From: a virus
Length of the DNA stretch: 27,323 bases
Strand: one strand, 5' to 3'
IMG/VR virus record: IMGVR_UViG_3300030329_000843
Span: 1 to 27,323 of that record
Part shown: positions 15,156 to 22,345 of the stretch, piece after piece
Layout: every line of letters starts with the position of its first letter
How positions within the stretch are numbered: the first letter of the stretch is position 1
The notes under the pieces: generated by a model
Seen by the model: the letters and a program-made list of their open reading frames with translations, nothing else
Databases searched by the model: none
What the model was told of the DNA's origin: nothing
Position numbers and translations under genes: made by a program

Positions 15156-15618
15156 GGTTCACCTCCGCAAATTCCCAGAATGTTCTGTTCTCTGGGCCAA
15201 ACGTAATTGGCCTTAGAAACTTGAAGCCCAGCCACTGAATCCACTTAATGTGGACAGTGTTTCGGGCATCTACGATGTTGCACACCATGTCATAAGGCTC
15301 CAAAAGGTTTGGTAAGAATCGTTTGCTCCATCTTAGAAAGTGGAAAGAGCATTTATCAGTTACGTCATCAGTCCCTAGCATCCATATCGACCCCCAAGCA
15401 GGATGTCCCTCAAGAGGGGCTACGCCAAACATGCTCACAGGAAGGTCATCCATTACAAACGTGTAGCAGCTTGGCTTAGACATCTCAAAGCCTGTTGTCA
15501 GAGCTTTGTGGGGATCTCTAGTGCCTGTTGCGGCTAACTCATCTAGATCCGCCTCCCTCATATTGTTAGCAACGTGAGGAATGTGGTCTTCTTTAGATTC
15601 AATTACATTACAAATCAT
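15148..15618 (-). CDS. gp13-like internal protein A
   Basis: This 156-residue protein sits directly between tail tubular B and the gp14-like gene, as T7 gp13 (138 residues) does. It shows the expected pattern of an N-terminal ANNMREADLDEL segment, a central GVAPLEGHPAWGSIWMLGT strand pair and a C-terminal WIQWLGFKF segment. Similar segments occur in gp13 homologues, which have an acetyltransferase-like fold. In T7 the protein is needed for assembly of infective particles. The start overlaps the previous stop by four bases (ATGA) and has no clear Shine-Dalgarno of its own, which suggests coupled translation. Confidence 0.88.
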   Translation of the reverse strand: MICNVIESKEDHIPHVANNMREADLDELAATGTRDPHKALTTGFEMSKPSCYTFVMDDLPVSMFGVAPLEGHPAWGSIWMLGTDDVTDKCSFHFLRWSKRFLPNLLEPYDMVCNIVDARNTVHIKWIQWLGFKFLRPITFGPENRTFWEFAEVNHV

Positions 15619-18600
15619 AGATTAGATGCTGTGGATCTTGAACTATAGCTGGCTTCAAATGTGACGGCTTGTAGGCTACTCGGCAACGGCGTGTCATTCA
15701 GGATCTCAATCTTAACAGAGTCAGATTCTGCAAACACTGGAAATCTAAAATCTCCTGTTTCGTTCGGACGAGATCCTAGAAGGTTCCCAGCAGACAGGAA
15801 ATTCCCACTGAAATCATATTCAATAGGAGTGCCATCGCTGCCTCCAATTTCAGGAGTCACCCGAACCACAAAGCACGCAGTGTCATCATAAACCACTGTT
15901 ACATAGCGGATTTGGTGGCGTCCTACCGCAATAATCTCCCAGCCTCCGCCTTGCTTAGGTCGTTTAAGAACGGGCTTACTGATTTCATATCGCATTGTGT
16001 AAGGAATACCAATGTAATACTTCTTATAGGAGTCCATCTCTTCTTTAAGTGTGATGGTATTTGTTCCTACAGTGTATGAGTCAACAGTCATCAACTCCCC
16101 GTCGTCGTCCACAACCTGCATTGTGTCCCCGTCAGCGATCAGATAATCTGAAGGAAGCGTAATAGTAAACCCCGGACTGTCTGATGTTGTTACTTCTGTA
16201 CGCCTGTCTAGGTGGGTGACAAAGTCTTTTCCAGCATCTAGAAGCCCTGTTTGAAGGTTCATTTTTTCTAGATACGTCTTCCCATCTCTAACAAGAACTA
16301 TATATAACGCCTGTTTGATGAATCTCATATCAACAAGTTCAGCATTATTAAATACAAACTTACACCACGCTGATTGTAGACTTCCCTCAGCAGATTTGAA
16401 GTATTTATAGACGTACATGGTGTCCGTCTCGCTTCCCATCACGACTACGATATCTTCGTGGGAAGAAGCACTGATCTTCTTAATGGGTCCCTTCACATAG
16501 CGAGGAACCTGTGCAGAAGACTCAACAGCATCAAATTGAATATCAGAGTCGCCTGTTCTATAGAACTCTCTGAGGCCGCTGTATGTGCCTCTATTGAACG
16601 CAAAGAAAAGAGAAGGGCCTACAGTGAATGGATCAACATTGGTGTCCACATCAAAGTTAGTGACCTGAGATATGGAAGCTGTAGCAGGAGACAGGATCGT
16701 CTCTCCTTGAAGAGCAAACTGCGTCCTTGTAGAGAACAAGATCAAACGGTCACTAAAGGGTACTGCTTGAAACAGCTCGTTTACTTCCGTTCCTCCAACG
16801 CCTACATCAATTACTTCGGTATCTAGGAGAGAAGTCACAGTGTTTCGGAAGAAGTTGAAATACCCTCCTACTTCGCTCATGATTGAGTTCTCTCCAGCGA
16901 GAACTACAAGTCGATTCTTGAAGAAAGAAATGTCATTGATTTTCTTAGAAACAAAAGAAGGAAGCGGGTTAGTTTCGTCATCTCCAGATGCTCGCTCTTG
17001 CCATTTGAATCCGGTGTAATCCGCCCCTGCGGGAATGTAGTCAGGCGATCCGTCTTCTTCAGGAGAAATGCCGCCTGTAAACCCTGAAGGAGTGGATTTT
17101 AAGATGTTTAAAAACCCCTCGCCAACCGTTGTAGTCCACTGGCCTCTGCCGAATTCGCTTACCGGCCTAAACAATTCACCACTGCTACTAGAGCTTTCAG
17201 AATGGTGTATGACGTAATCAGAAAGCCTGTCAGCATCTACAGTGTCTGGGTCTAGATAACCATGTTTGTAATAGTTTACTACTGCGCCAGTACTGCCTCC
17301 TTCATCATAGCTCCAACCTACTGAATTAGCAGATGAGGTTGTAAACACAGTTCCTAGAGCGTTGCCATAAATAGGGGCGTAGACATAGATGTACTGGTCA
17401 TAGTCGTGTGACCACCTATAGTCTCTTCTATAGTCATAGTTTTCTTTGTTTGCAGCCGTATCACCATAGAAACTGTAGTACGACGTTTCGGTTGGAGGAT
17501 GCCAGTAGTAGTTATTACGGTCAGGGCTTAACATGTCTGTGTAAACAATCTCAGTGTTGCCAGCGTCACCTGAGACGACTTGAGTAAGAGTTACTTTAGT
17601 CCCATCACAAACAGCTGAAATTTTCCCTTGATGCCCGTTAGCGGAATTTACAGCATAGGCAAACTGTTCAGCCTGATTTGCAGGAGACGCCATGCATCTA
17701 ACTAGAACTTTGTCGCCGCTACTGTTGCCTCCTAAGGTGTCCTCAGTATCCAACTCTCCAGTTGTGACACTGTCTCCGTCCCTGTTGTAGTTTGTAAAGG
17801 CATATGTTTTTTCGGTTCCATCGGTAGACTTTAAAGTGACTGCCAGAGCGTCAGCAAAGTTAGTCCCGCTGTGATACTTATATGTGTGCATACTCCAAGA
17901 AGCAGCACGAGACTTAAAGTCCATAACAGTTGAGGCCGCTGCTGAATCTGAAGACGCTGGGGATGTTCCGCCGTTCGCCCGTTTAACCAGAAACGTGCCG
18001 TCAGACTGTCTAATTAGAAGATGGGGAAGAGTGTTGTAGTTGTACTTATACTCCATATTAGGAGCAACAGTTTCCTCCCACAGACCATTAGCAAGTGTGG
18101 TGGAAGTTCCATCATTCGGAACAAACTTCACATAGTAATCATCTATGGCCTTATCCGGATCGCCTTCAATTTTGACGATCATGTCTTTCATTGCAATGCC
18201 CGGAAGCTCTGCAAAGCTAGTAGTAACCATGATCCCATCAGAGTTGCTCTTAATAAGAGAGTGAGCCGCATCTCCCAAGGAGTCTTCTACAGTCATCTCA
18301 AAAGCAGCCGCATCGTCTCGCTCAATATGAACCACACTGCCTTTATTAGTAGCGTTATAAGTGCCTGTAGCAAACTCTGATGCGGTCGTGCCGGTCGGCG
18401 CGTCGTCGTCCTCATCTACTAGAAGTCTAGCTATATCGTTGCTGCCGGGCTGAGGATTAGAAGCCGTACTTGTCCCTGTAACACTAGCGATGGGCGTATC
18501 AGATCCTGAATAAACTTTAAACTCAGTGCCGTACCCAGCAGTTTTAATCCAAAGGAGAGCCTCATGCTTTGCAGCTGTTGCCCCACGGCTGTAGACAGAC

Positions 18601-19031
18601 TTGGTGGTGTCCATCGCCACATCAACGTCAGTGTTTACTAGAAAGGTGACATCAGCAATCGAGACAGCTTTAAAGGAAGACTGGGGAGTGCTGCTCTGTA
18701 GGTATGTACTGTCGTCTACATCCAGAAACACTGTCTTATTCTGGCCCGTAGTATCCACAATGTTTACAGACCCAGAGCCGTCCAAGAACACCATGAACTC
18801 TTCTTCGGTGTCTCTAGTAACAATGTGACTAAAAGAGCTGCTTAGATTAACAGAGTTGGTCCCTGATTTAATCTCAGCCACATGCTCTGTTGGTGGTCTC
18901 TTAATCAGCCCGCCAATAAGAAGTGGGACAGCATTCTCCTGAGCCTCACATTGATTTATCAACCTTTGGGAAGATGGCTGCTGAGAAACCCCACCAGTCA
19001 AGCTAGGCATGGTGGTAGTAATCAGCGGCAT
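15615..19031 (-). CDS. Tail tubular protein B / nozzle (T7 gp12-like)
   Basis: At 1138 residues it is much longer than T7 gp12 (794). The protein forms the tail nozzle below the adaptor. Conserved family features include an N-terminal GGVSQQPSSQR (13-23), IGGLIKRPPTEH (39-50), and the region after 690 with KKINDISFFKNRLVVL, a VGGYFNFFR segment and FSDRLILFSTRTQFAL. The extra length lies between about 350 and 640. It includes a module at about 396-498 related to the repeat protein at 4124-5203, then a tyrosine-rich stretch (about 18 Tyr between 508 and 606). GGGAGG precedes the ATG at good spacing, and the start overlaps the adaptor stop by one base. Confidence 0.95.
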   Translation of the reverse strand: MPLITTTMPSLTGGVSQQPSSQRLINQCEAQENAVPLLIGGLIKRPPTEHVAEIKSGTNSVNLSSSFSHIVTRDTEEEFMVFLDGSGSVNIVDTTGQNKTVFLDVDDSTYLQSSTPQSSFKAVSIADVTFLVNTDVDVAMDTTKSVYSRGATAAKHEALLWIKTAGYGTEFKVYSGSDTPIASVTGTSTASNPQPGSNDIARLLVDEDDDAPTGTTASEFATGTYNATNKGSVVHIERDDAAAFEMTVEDSLGDAAHSLIKSNSDGIMVTTSFAELPGIAMKDMIVKIEGDPDKAIDDYYVKFVPNDGTSTTLANGLWEETVAPNMEYKYNYNTLPHLLIRQSDGTFLVKRANGGTSPASSDSAAASTVMDFKSRAASWSMHTYKYHSGTNFADALAVTLKSTDGTEKTYAFTNYNRDGDSVTTGELDTEDTLGGNSSGDKVLVRCMASPANQAEQFAYAVNSANGHQGKISAVCDGTKVTLTQVVSGDAGNTEIVYTDMLSPDRNNYYWHPPTETSYYSFYGDTAANKENYDYRRDYRWSHDYDQYIYVYAPIYGNALGTVFTTSSANSVGWSYDEGGSTGAVVNYYKHGYLDPDTVDADRLSDYVIHHSESSSSSGELFRPVSEFGRGQWTTTVGEGFLNILKSTPSGFTGGISPEEDGSPDYIPAGADYTGFKWQERASGDDETNPLPSFVSKKINDISFFKNRLVVLAGENSIMSEVGGYFNFFRNTVTSLLDTEVIDVGVGGTEVNELFQAVPFSDRLILFSTRTQFALQGETILSPATASISQVTNFDVDTNVDPFTVGPSLFFAFNRGTYSGLREFYRTGDSDIQFDAVESSAQVPRYVKGPIKKISASSHEDIVVVMGSETDTMYVYKYFKSAEGSLQSAWCKFVFNNAELVDMRFIKQALYIVLVRDGKTYLEKMNLQTGLLDAGKDFVTHLDRRTEVTTSDSPGFTITLPSDYLIADGDTMQVVDDDGELMTVDSYTVGTNTITLKEEMDSYKKYYIGIPYTMRYEISKPVLKRPKQGGGWEIIAVGRHQIRYVTVVYDDTACFVVRVTPEIGGSDGTPIEYDFSGNFLSAGNLLGSRPNETGDFRFPVFAESDSVKIEILNDTPLPSSLQAVTFEASYSSRSTASNL

Positions 19032-19654
19032 CAGTAAAGCCTCCCTGTGCCCAGAGAATCAGTTCTGTTGACAATTCGGTAAACATCATAGTTCTGGAAA
19101 ATTGAAGCATCTGCGGTGTCCATCTGGAACTCTTTAAGCAGAGCAAATGCACGGACCTCGTCCTCACGAGAGAATGCGTGGTGCTTCTCTGAGCCAACCA
19201 TACGGTCTTGGAACACCCTAGCGGCCTTGATCGTCACATAGCGACGTACAGGCTCTGGAAGCTCGCTCCAGTCCAATACATAGATGACACAGGCTTTCAC
19301 TTCCTTAGTGAACTCATAAGTGTTGTCGGTCTTGTTAAACAGCCTGTCGCCACGCTGGGTGACATCTCGGCTGTCTGTGCTGCCAGTCAGTGTTGTAGGT
19401 CTGATATCAATCCTGACAATACTTTCCGGCAACGTGATTTCTTTAGTTGTCGAATCAGGAGTAAATTTGACATCCAGCTGAGTATTGAAGTGCCAACCCA
19501 TAGTCTGCACTTCTCTGCTTACCTCAGTCAGGATGTTATTTGCAATAGCAGCATCAGCATTTTTTTGCTCTTCAAGAGATGTAATAGGAGGCTCTCCGAC
19601 AGCCGACAACATGGTGTTGACAGCCTCCAACTCGTTTGTTCTTGTTCCTGCCAT
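19031..19654 (-). CDS. Tail tubular protein A / adaptor (T7 gp11-like)
   Basis: This 207-residue protein (T7 gp11 196) forms the ring that joins portal and nozzle. Family features seen are an N-terminal LEAVNTMLSAVGEPPITSLE, NADAAIANNILTEVSREVQ, a GWHFNT segment, and near the C-terminus PEPVRRYVTIKAARVFQDR. These are typical of the adaptor helical bundle. AGGAG lies 11 bases before the ATG. It is the first gene after the strong terminator that follows the capsid gene, so its expression probably depends on readthrough, as for T7 gene 11. Confidence 0.95.
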   Translation of the reverse strand: MAGTRTNELEAVNTMLSAVGEPPITSLEEQKNADAAIANNILTEVSREVQTMGWHFNTQLDVKFTPDSTTKEITLPESIVRIDIRPTTLTGSTDSRDVTQRGDRLFNKTDNTYEFTKEVKACVIYVLDWSELPEPVRRYVTIKAARVFQDRMVGSEKHHAFSREDEVRAFALLKEFQMDTADASIFQNYDVYRIVNRTDSLGTGRLY

Positions 19655-19670
19655 TGTTCTTTACTCCTAA

Positions 19671-19710
19671 AGAAAAAGGGGACGGCCCTTAGAGTTTAAG
19701 GACCGCCCCC
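19671..19710 (-). terminator. Strong intrinsic terminator after capsid gene
   Basis: Two 14-base arms (19678-19691 and 19697-19710) pair throughout on the minus-strand RNA with two G-U wobbles. The loop has five bases, and UUUUUCU follows. T7 has its main late terminator T-phi at the same place, after gene 10. Readthrough would set the ratio of capsid to tail and core transcripts. Confidence 0.88.
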
Positions 19711-19737
19711 GACACTGGGAGACTCAACTCGCTCAGT

Positions 19738-19771
19738 ATAACACAAATCTCAGAGGGAGATCAAGTGTTAT
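19738..19771 (-). repeat. Long hairpin just after capsid stop
   Basis: Outer arms ATAACAC and GTGTTAT (7 bp) and inner arms ATCTC and GAGAT (5 bp) are both perfect. They are separated by a small internal loop and closed by a 5-base loop. It has no T-run and lies 27 bases upstream of the terminator hairpin. It could be an RNase III-type processing site or a 3' mRNA stabiliser; both are inferences. Confidence 0.6.
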
Positions 19772-19783
19772 CAAACTCATCCA

Positions 19784-20905
19784 TCAACCTGCGTCAAGGA
19801 TGATCTCACAGCAAGCCTCTTCGCGGAGGACGCCGTGACCCATAGCGTACTTAGCCATGAGCATGGTTCCCAATCGCTCCATGAAGTACTCGGACTCCAT
19901 TGAGAGATCCATCAACTTAACAGTACCGACACCTTCGGTCTGGAAGACAATGCCGCAAGTATCAGCGAAGTCGGCTGAGTAGCCGTCAGTTCCGCCAAAG
20001 ACATTGTTGTTGATGCCTGCATCATCGTGAATCGTGCTTCGGAGGTCAACTCCTGAAGGAACATGGTTGCTCTTCAGAATGCGAACACCAGCAACAGAGA
20101 CAATGTTACCCATTGCTGTCGAACCGTTGCCCTCATTACCGTAATCACGGTTGATTGCGTCCGTATTCTCCTTGATCAGTTTGTAATACTGAGCAGGTGG
20201 GAGAAGACAGTAACGGCCCTCACTAGGGACATTCTTGGAATCAAACAGTTCTGCCGCCATGAACAGAGCCTGAAGCAGGCTATCGCCAGTAGAATCTGAC
20301 GGGGCTGCTCCGTTGGTTGTCACATTATTAGCAGTAATTTGGATCTCGTTAGCAGCACCATTTGTGTTGTCACCCATGTTGATGACTGCACCACCATAGG
20401 TGTCATCGCCGCCAGCAAGAGTACCACCAAATCGACCAGTAGTAGCACGCGCACCTGCAATCACTGTGTGGATCAGGTTCTTGTCAGCCGTGTAGGCCAA
20501 CTGTCGCCCGATTTCAGTGCTGTAAATGCTGCGAACCTCGTAGTGGTTCTTGGCCTCATCAATATCAGCAAGGAATGCTGAGGAGGTCAAGACACCGTCA
20601 ATCGAGATAGTTCGCTCGTTGTGCTTGACGTTGGACAGATACTTATCGTTACCACCACCGTCATCCTCTGAACCAAACAGAGACTCGCCGGGAGTGTGAT
20701 ACTTAGCTGCTGCTACGCCAGTTACTGGGAACTGTGCGGTCTTACCACTGGTGATCGTGCGAACACGACTAAGTGGAAGCATTACGTTGTTCTCTTCAAA
20801 CGTGGTAAGAACCTCGCCTGAGAAAACCTTCAAAAAGAGAGCATCAACATCGTTGGCAAGGTTTACTTGTCCAAGACGTGATGGACTAATAGGATCATAA
20901 GCCAT
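19784..20905 (-). CDS. Major capsid protein (T7 gp10-like)
   Basis: This 373-residue HK97-fold capsid protein is close to T7 gp10A (345). Family features are an N-terminal ALFLKVFSGEVLTTFEE, then SGKTAQFPVTG, a YEVRSIYSTEIGRQLAYTADK helix region cut here only for length, LPPAQYYKLIK and a C-terminal LMDLSMESEYFMERLG. GGAGA lies before the ATG. It has its own structured 160-base leader, and the following segment holds a hairpin and a strong terminator. This suggests separate high-level expression. A T7-like -1 frameshift to a longer form is not supported: no slippery heptamer is seen and the alternative frame ends after about eight codons. Confidence 0.97.
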   Translation of the reverse strand: MAYDPISPSRLGQVNLANDVDALFLKVFSGEVLTTFEENNVMLPLSRVRTITSGKTAQFPVTGVAAAKYHTPGESLFGSEDDGGGNDKYLSNVKHNERTISIDGVLTSSAFLADIDEAKNHYEVRSIYSTEIGRQLAYTADKNLIHTVIAGARATTGRFGGTLAGGDDTYGGAVINMGDNTNGAANEIQITANNVTTNGAAPSDSTGDSLLQALFMAAELFDSKNVPSEGRYCLLPPAQYYKLIKENTDAINRDYGNEGNGSTAMGNIVSVAGVRILKSNHVPSGVDLRSTIHDDAGINNNVFGGTDGYSADFADTCGIVFQTEGVGTVKLMDLSMESEYFMERLGTMLMAKYAMGHGVLREEACCEIILDAG

Positions 20906-20999
20906 TTTGGTTTCTCCGTATTCTGACTTTGATTTACTAGGGATACAAAGTCGGGACGGTTAGAAGCTCAGACTTCAAGGTTGTCCTCAGCAGAGGGCC

Positions 21000-21017
21000 A
21001 AGAATCTATTGATTCTT
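21000..21017 (-). repeat. Perfect hairpin in capsid leader
   Basis: AAGAATC and GATTCTT form a 7-bp stem with a 4-base loop, about 95 bases upstream of the capsid ATG. No long T-run follows on the minus strand. It may be part of the leader structure of capsid mRNA or overlap a phage promoter; the sequence does not decide. Confidence 0.55.
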
Positions 21018-21030
21018 AACGTCACCAAAT

Positions 21031-21056
21031 CCCACACTCCTCCCTAAGAGGATGGG
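21031..21056 (-). repeat. Bulged hairpin in capsid leader
   Basis: CCCA/TGGG and TCCTC/GAGGA pair with a 3-base bulge and a 5-base loop. The hairpin lies 11 bases after the stop of the lipoprotein-like gene. No poly-T tail follows, so termination is unlikely. Processing or mRNA stability is possible. Confidence 0.45.
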
Positions 21057-21067
21057 ATAACAATCAT

Positions 21068-21562
21068 TTAACTCGTACTTGTAGTGGTTGTGTTGCTGAC
21101 TTTAACAGCCGCATCCATACCAGCGTTGTACGATTTTTCCTTCTCTTTAGCCAGAGCCTTAGCAGCTCCCGGCTTGTTCAAGAACAGCCCTGTAACAAGA
21201 CTGAGTCCTGTAAGAAGGAAGGCCCCGCCGGGCAAAGCCGACAGGGGTCCTTGGGCCGATTCTGCTCCAACATTGACAGCTGAGGAAAGCATTCCCCAGA
21301 TGAAATTAGATTCGTCAATGCTGGCTTGGAATTGAGCGGTATTAGATTCCACATAGTGGACCCACGAATCCCAAGTATATACCGATTCATTTAGGCTGAT
21401 CTGAGAGGGGACTGCAAGAGACTGGCGGACACCTGTAGGCACATCCACCTTCACCATGTCCCCTAGAGAGCATCCAGAGGCGAGTAGAAGGCCCACAGCA
21501 AGAGCTGCTGTAATGCCGCCGATCATCAAGCCGTTTTTGTTTTCGCTAATCCACTCTCGCAT
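21068..21562 (-). CDS. Lipoprotein-like membrane protein in head cluster
   Basis: The 164-residue product starts with a short charged segment. A hydrophobic stretch (about 12-30) follows and ends in LLASGC, a lipobox-like signal-peptidase II site with Cys at 31. A second hydrophobic stretch (GGAFLLTGLSLVTGLFLN) lies near 115-135, followed by a Lys/Ala-rich helix and a Ser/Thr tail. No family is recognised. I chose the ATG at 21562, with GAGGGG four bases upstream; a GTG at 21574 overlapping the scaffold stop is the alternative. T7 has no gene between scaffold and capsid. Possible roles are a cell-envelope protein (exclusion, lysis) or a minor virion component. Confidence 0.7.
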   Translation of the reverse strand: MREWISENKNGLMIGGITAALAVGLLLASGCSLGDMVKVDVPTGVRQSLAVPSQISLNESVYTWDSWVHYVESNTAQFQASIDESNFIWGMLSSAVNVGAESAQGPLSALPGGAFLLTGLSLVTGLFLNKPGAAKALAKEKEKSYNAGMDAAVKVSNTTTTSTS

Positions 21563-21570
21563 GATGCCCC

Positions 21571-22341
21571 TCACAGGATGTTGGAGTTATTCAATCGCGT
21601 TTCAATATCTTGACGATACGCTGCGTCTTTCGCATACCGTGGATCTTTCATGGCTTCTGTCAACTCTGCAAGGGAGCGGAAGCCGCTTCCCGAGAACTCA
21701 GAACTGGTGTTACCTTGAAGCAGATCTCTAGGAGCATTTCCAGCAGCCGTCCAACGACTGTGGAGGCTGCGGATAGCAAACATCATTTCGTCAGGATTGC
21801 CTTTAGATACAGCGTTATTAAATGCTTGCTGCTCACCCTCAGGTAGGTTTTCAGCAGCCCAGCTAGTCATTTCGTTATATGACTCTTCTCCACCTACTTC
21901 ACTGTAGATGCCGTCAAAGTGATTCTTAAGAACAGCTTGTTGACCTGAGATATAAGCGTCTACATATTCGCGGGGAATCCCCATATCAACAATAGCTTTG
22001 CGGGATTCCTCAGAAACGTCGCCTGTTTCAAAGAACTCGGTGGAAAACTCATTCAAAGACTCGGTTGAAATTGGGCCAGAAACATCATTAACCTCTTCAA
22101 CGCCTTCTTCTCCGCTCTTGTCACCCTGTCGGGATTGCGTGTAGGCAGATTCCAATTCGGAATAGGCTTGTGCAAAATCTTCTGCACTATTGAATTTCTC
22201 AGGCAACCACTCGGGTCGTTCCTGAACCGGCTCTTCGATCTGTTGAGTTTCTTCCGATTGTTCAAGGTTCGCCAAGTCCTCCTCGGAAAATGCTTCCGTT
22301 GGTTGGTCTTTAACTACTTCAACTTTTTGATAATCAGCCAT
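21571..22341 (-). CDS. Scaffolding / capsid assembly protein (T7 gp9-like)
   Basis: This 256-residue, very acidic protein lies directly after the portal. The first 100 residues are rich in Glu, Gln and Ser with RPEWLPEKFNSAEDFAQAY, a segment common in scaffolds of this group. The middle carries DMGIPREYVDAYISGQQAV. The C-terminal part (about 205-256) has SLAELTEAMKDPRYAKDAAY and RLNN, typical of the capsid-binding end. It guides capsid assembly and leaves before DNA packaging. GGAG inside the last codons of the portal gene precedes the ATG. Confidence 0.93.
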   Translation of the reverse strand: MADYQKVEVVKDQPTEAFSEEDLANLEQSEETQQIEEPVQERPEWLPEKFNSAEDFAQAYSELESAYTQSRQGDKSGEEGVEEVNDVSGPISTESLNEFSTEFFETGDVSEESRKAIVDMGIPREYVDAYISGQQAVLKNHFDGIYSEVGGEESYNEMTSWAAENLPEGEQQAFNNAVSKGNPDEMMFAIRSLHSRWTAAGNAPRDLLQGNTSSEFSGSGFRSLAELTEAMKDPRYAKDAAYRQDIETRLNNSNIL

Positions 22342-22345
22342 TTAG

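Noticed and set aside
17401-17450. Repeated CTATAG motifs resembling phage promoters
   Set aside because: They lie inside the tail tube B coding sequence and are explained by the Tyr/Arg/Asp-rich codons there.
19735-19764. Sigma70-like promoter (TTGATC, 18 bases, TATACT) on the minus strand after the capsid gene
   Set aside because: The elements coincide with the arms of the hairpin at 19738-19771, and a transcript would meet a strong terminator within about 20 bases.
19755-19792. T7-like -1 frameshift extension of the capsid protein
   Set aside because: There is no slippery heptamer near the stop, and the -1 frame ends after about eight codons inside the hairpin.
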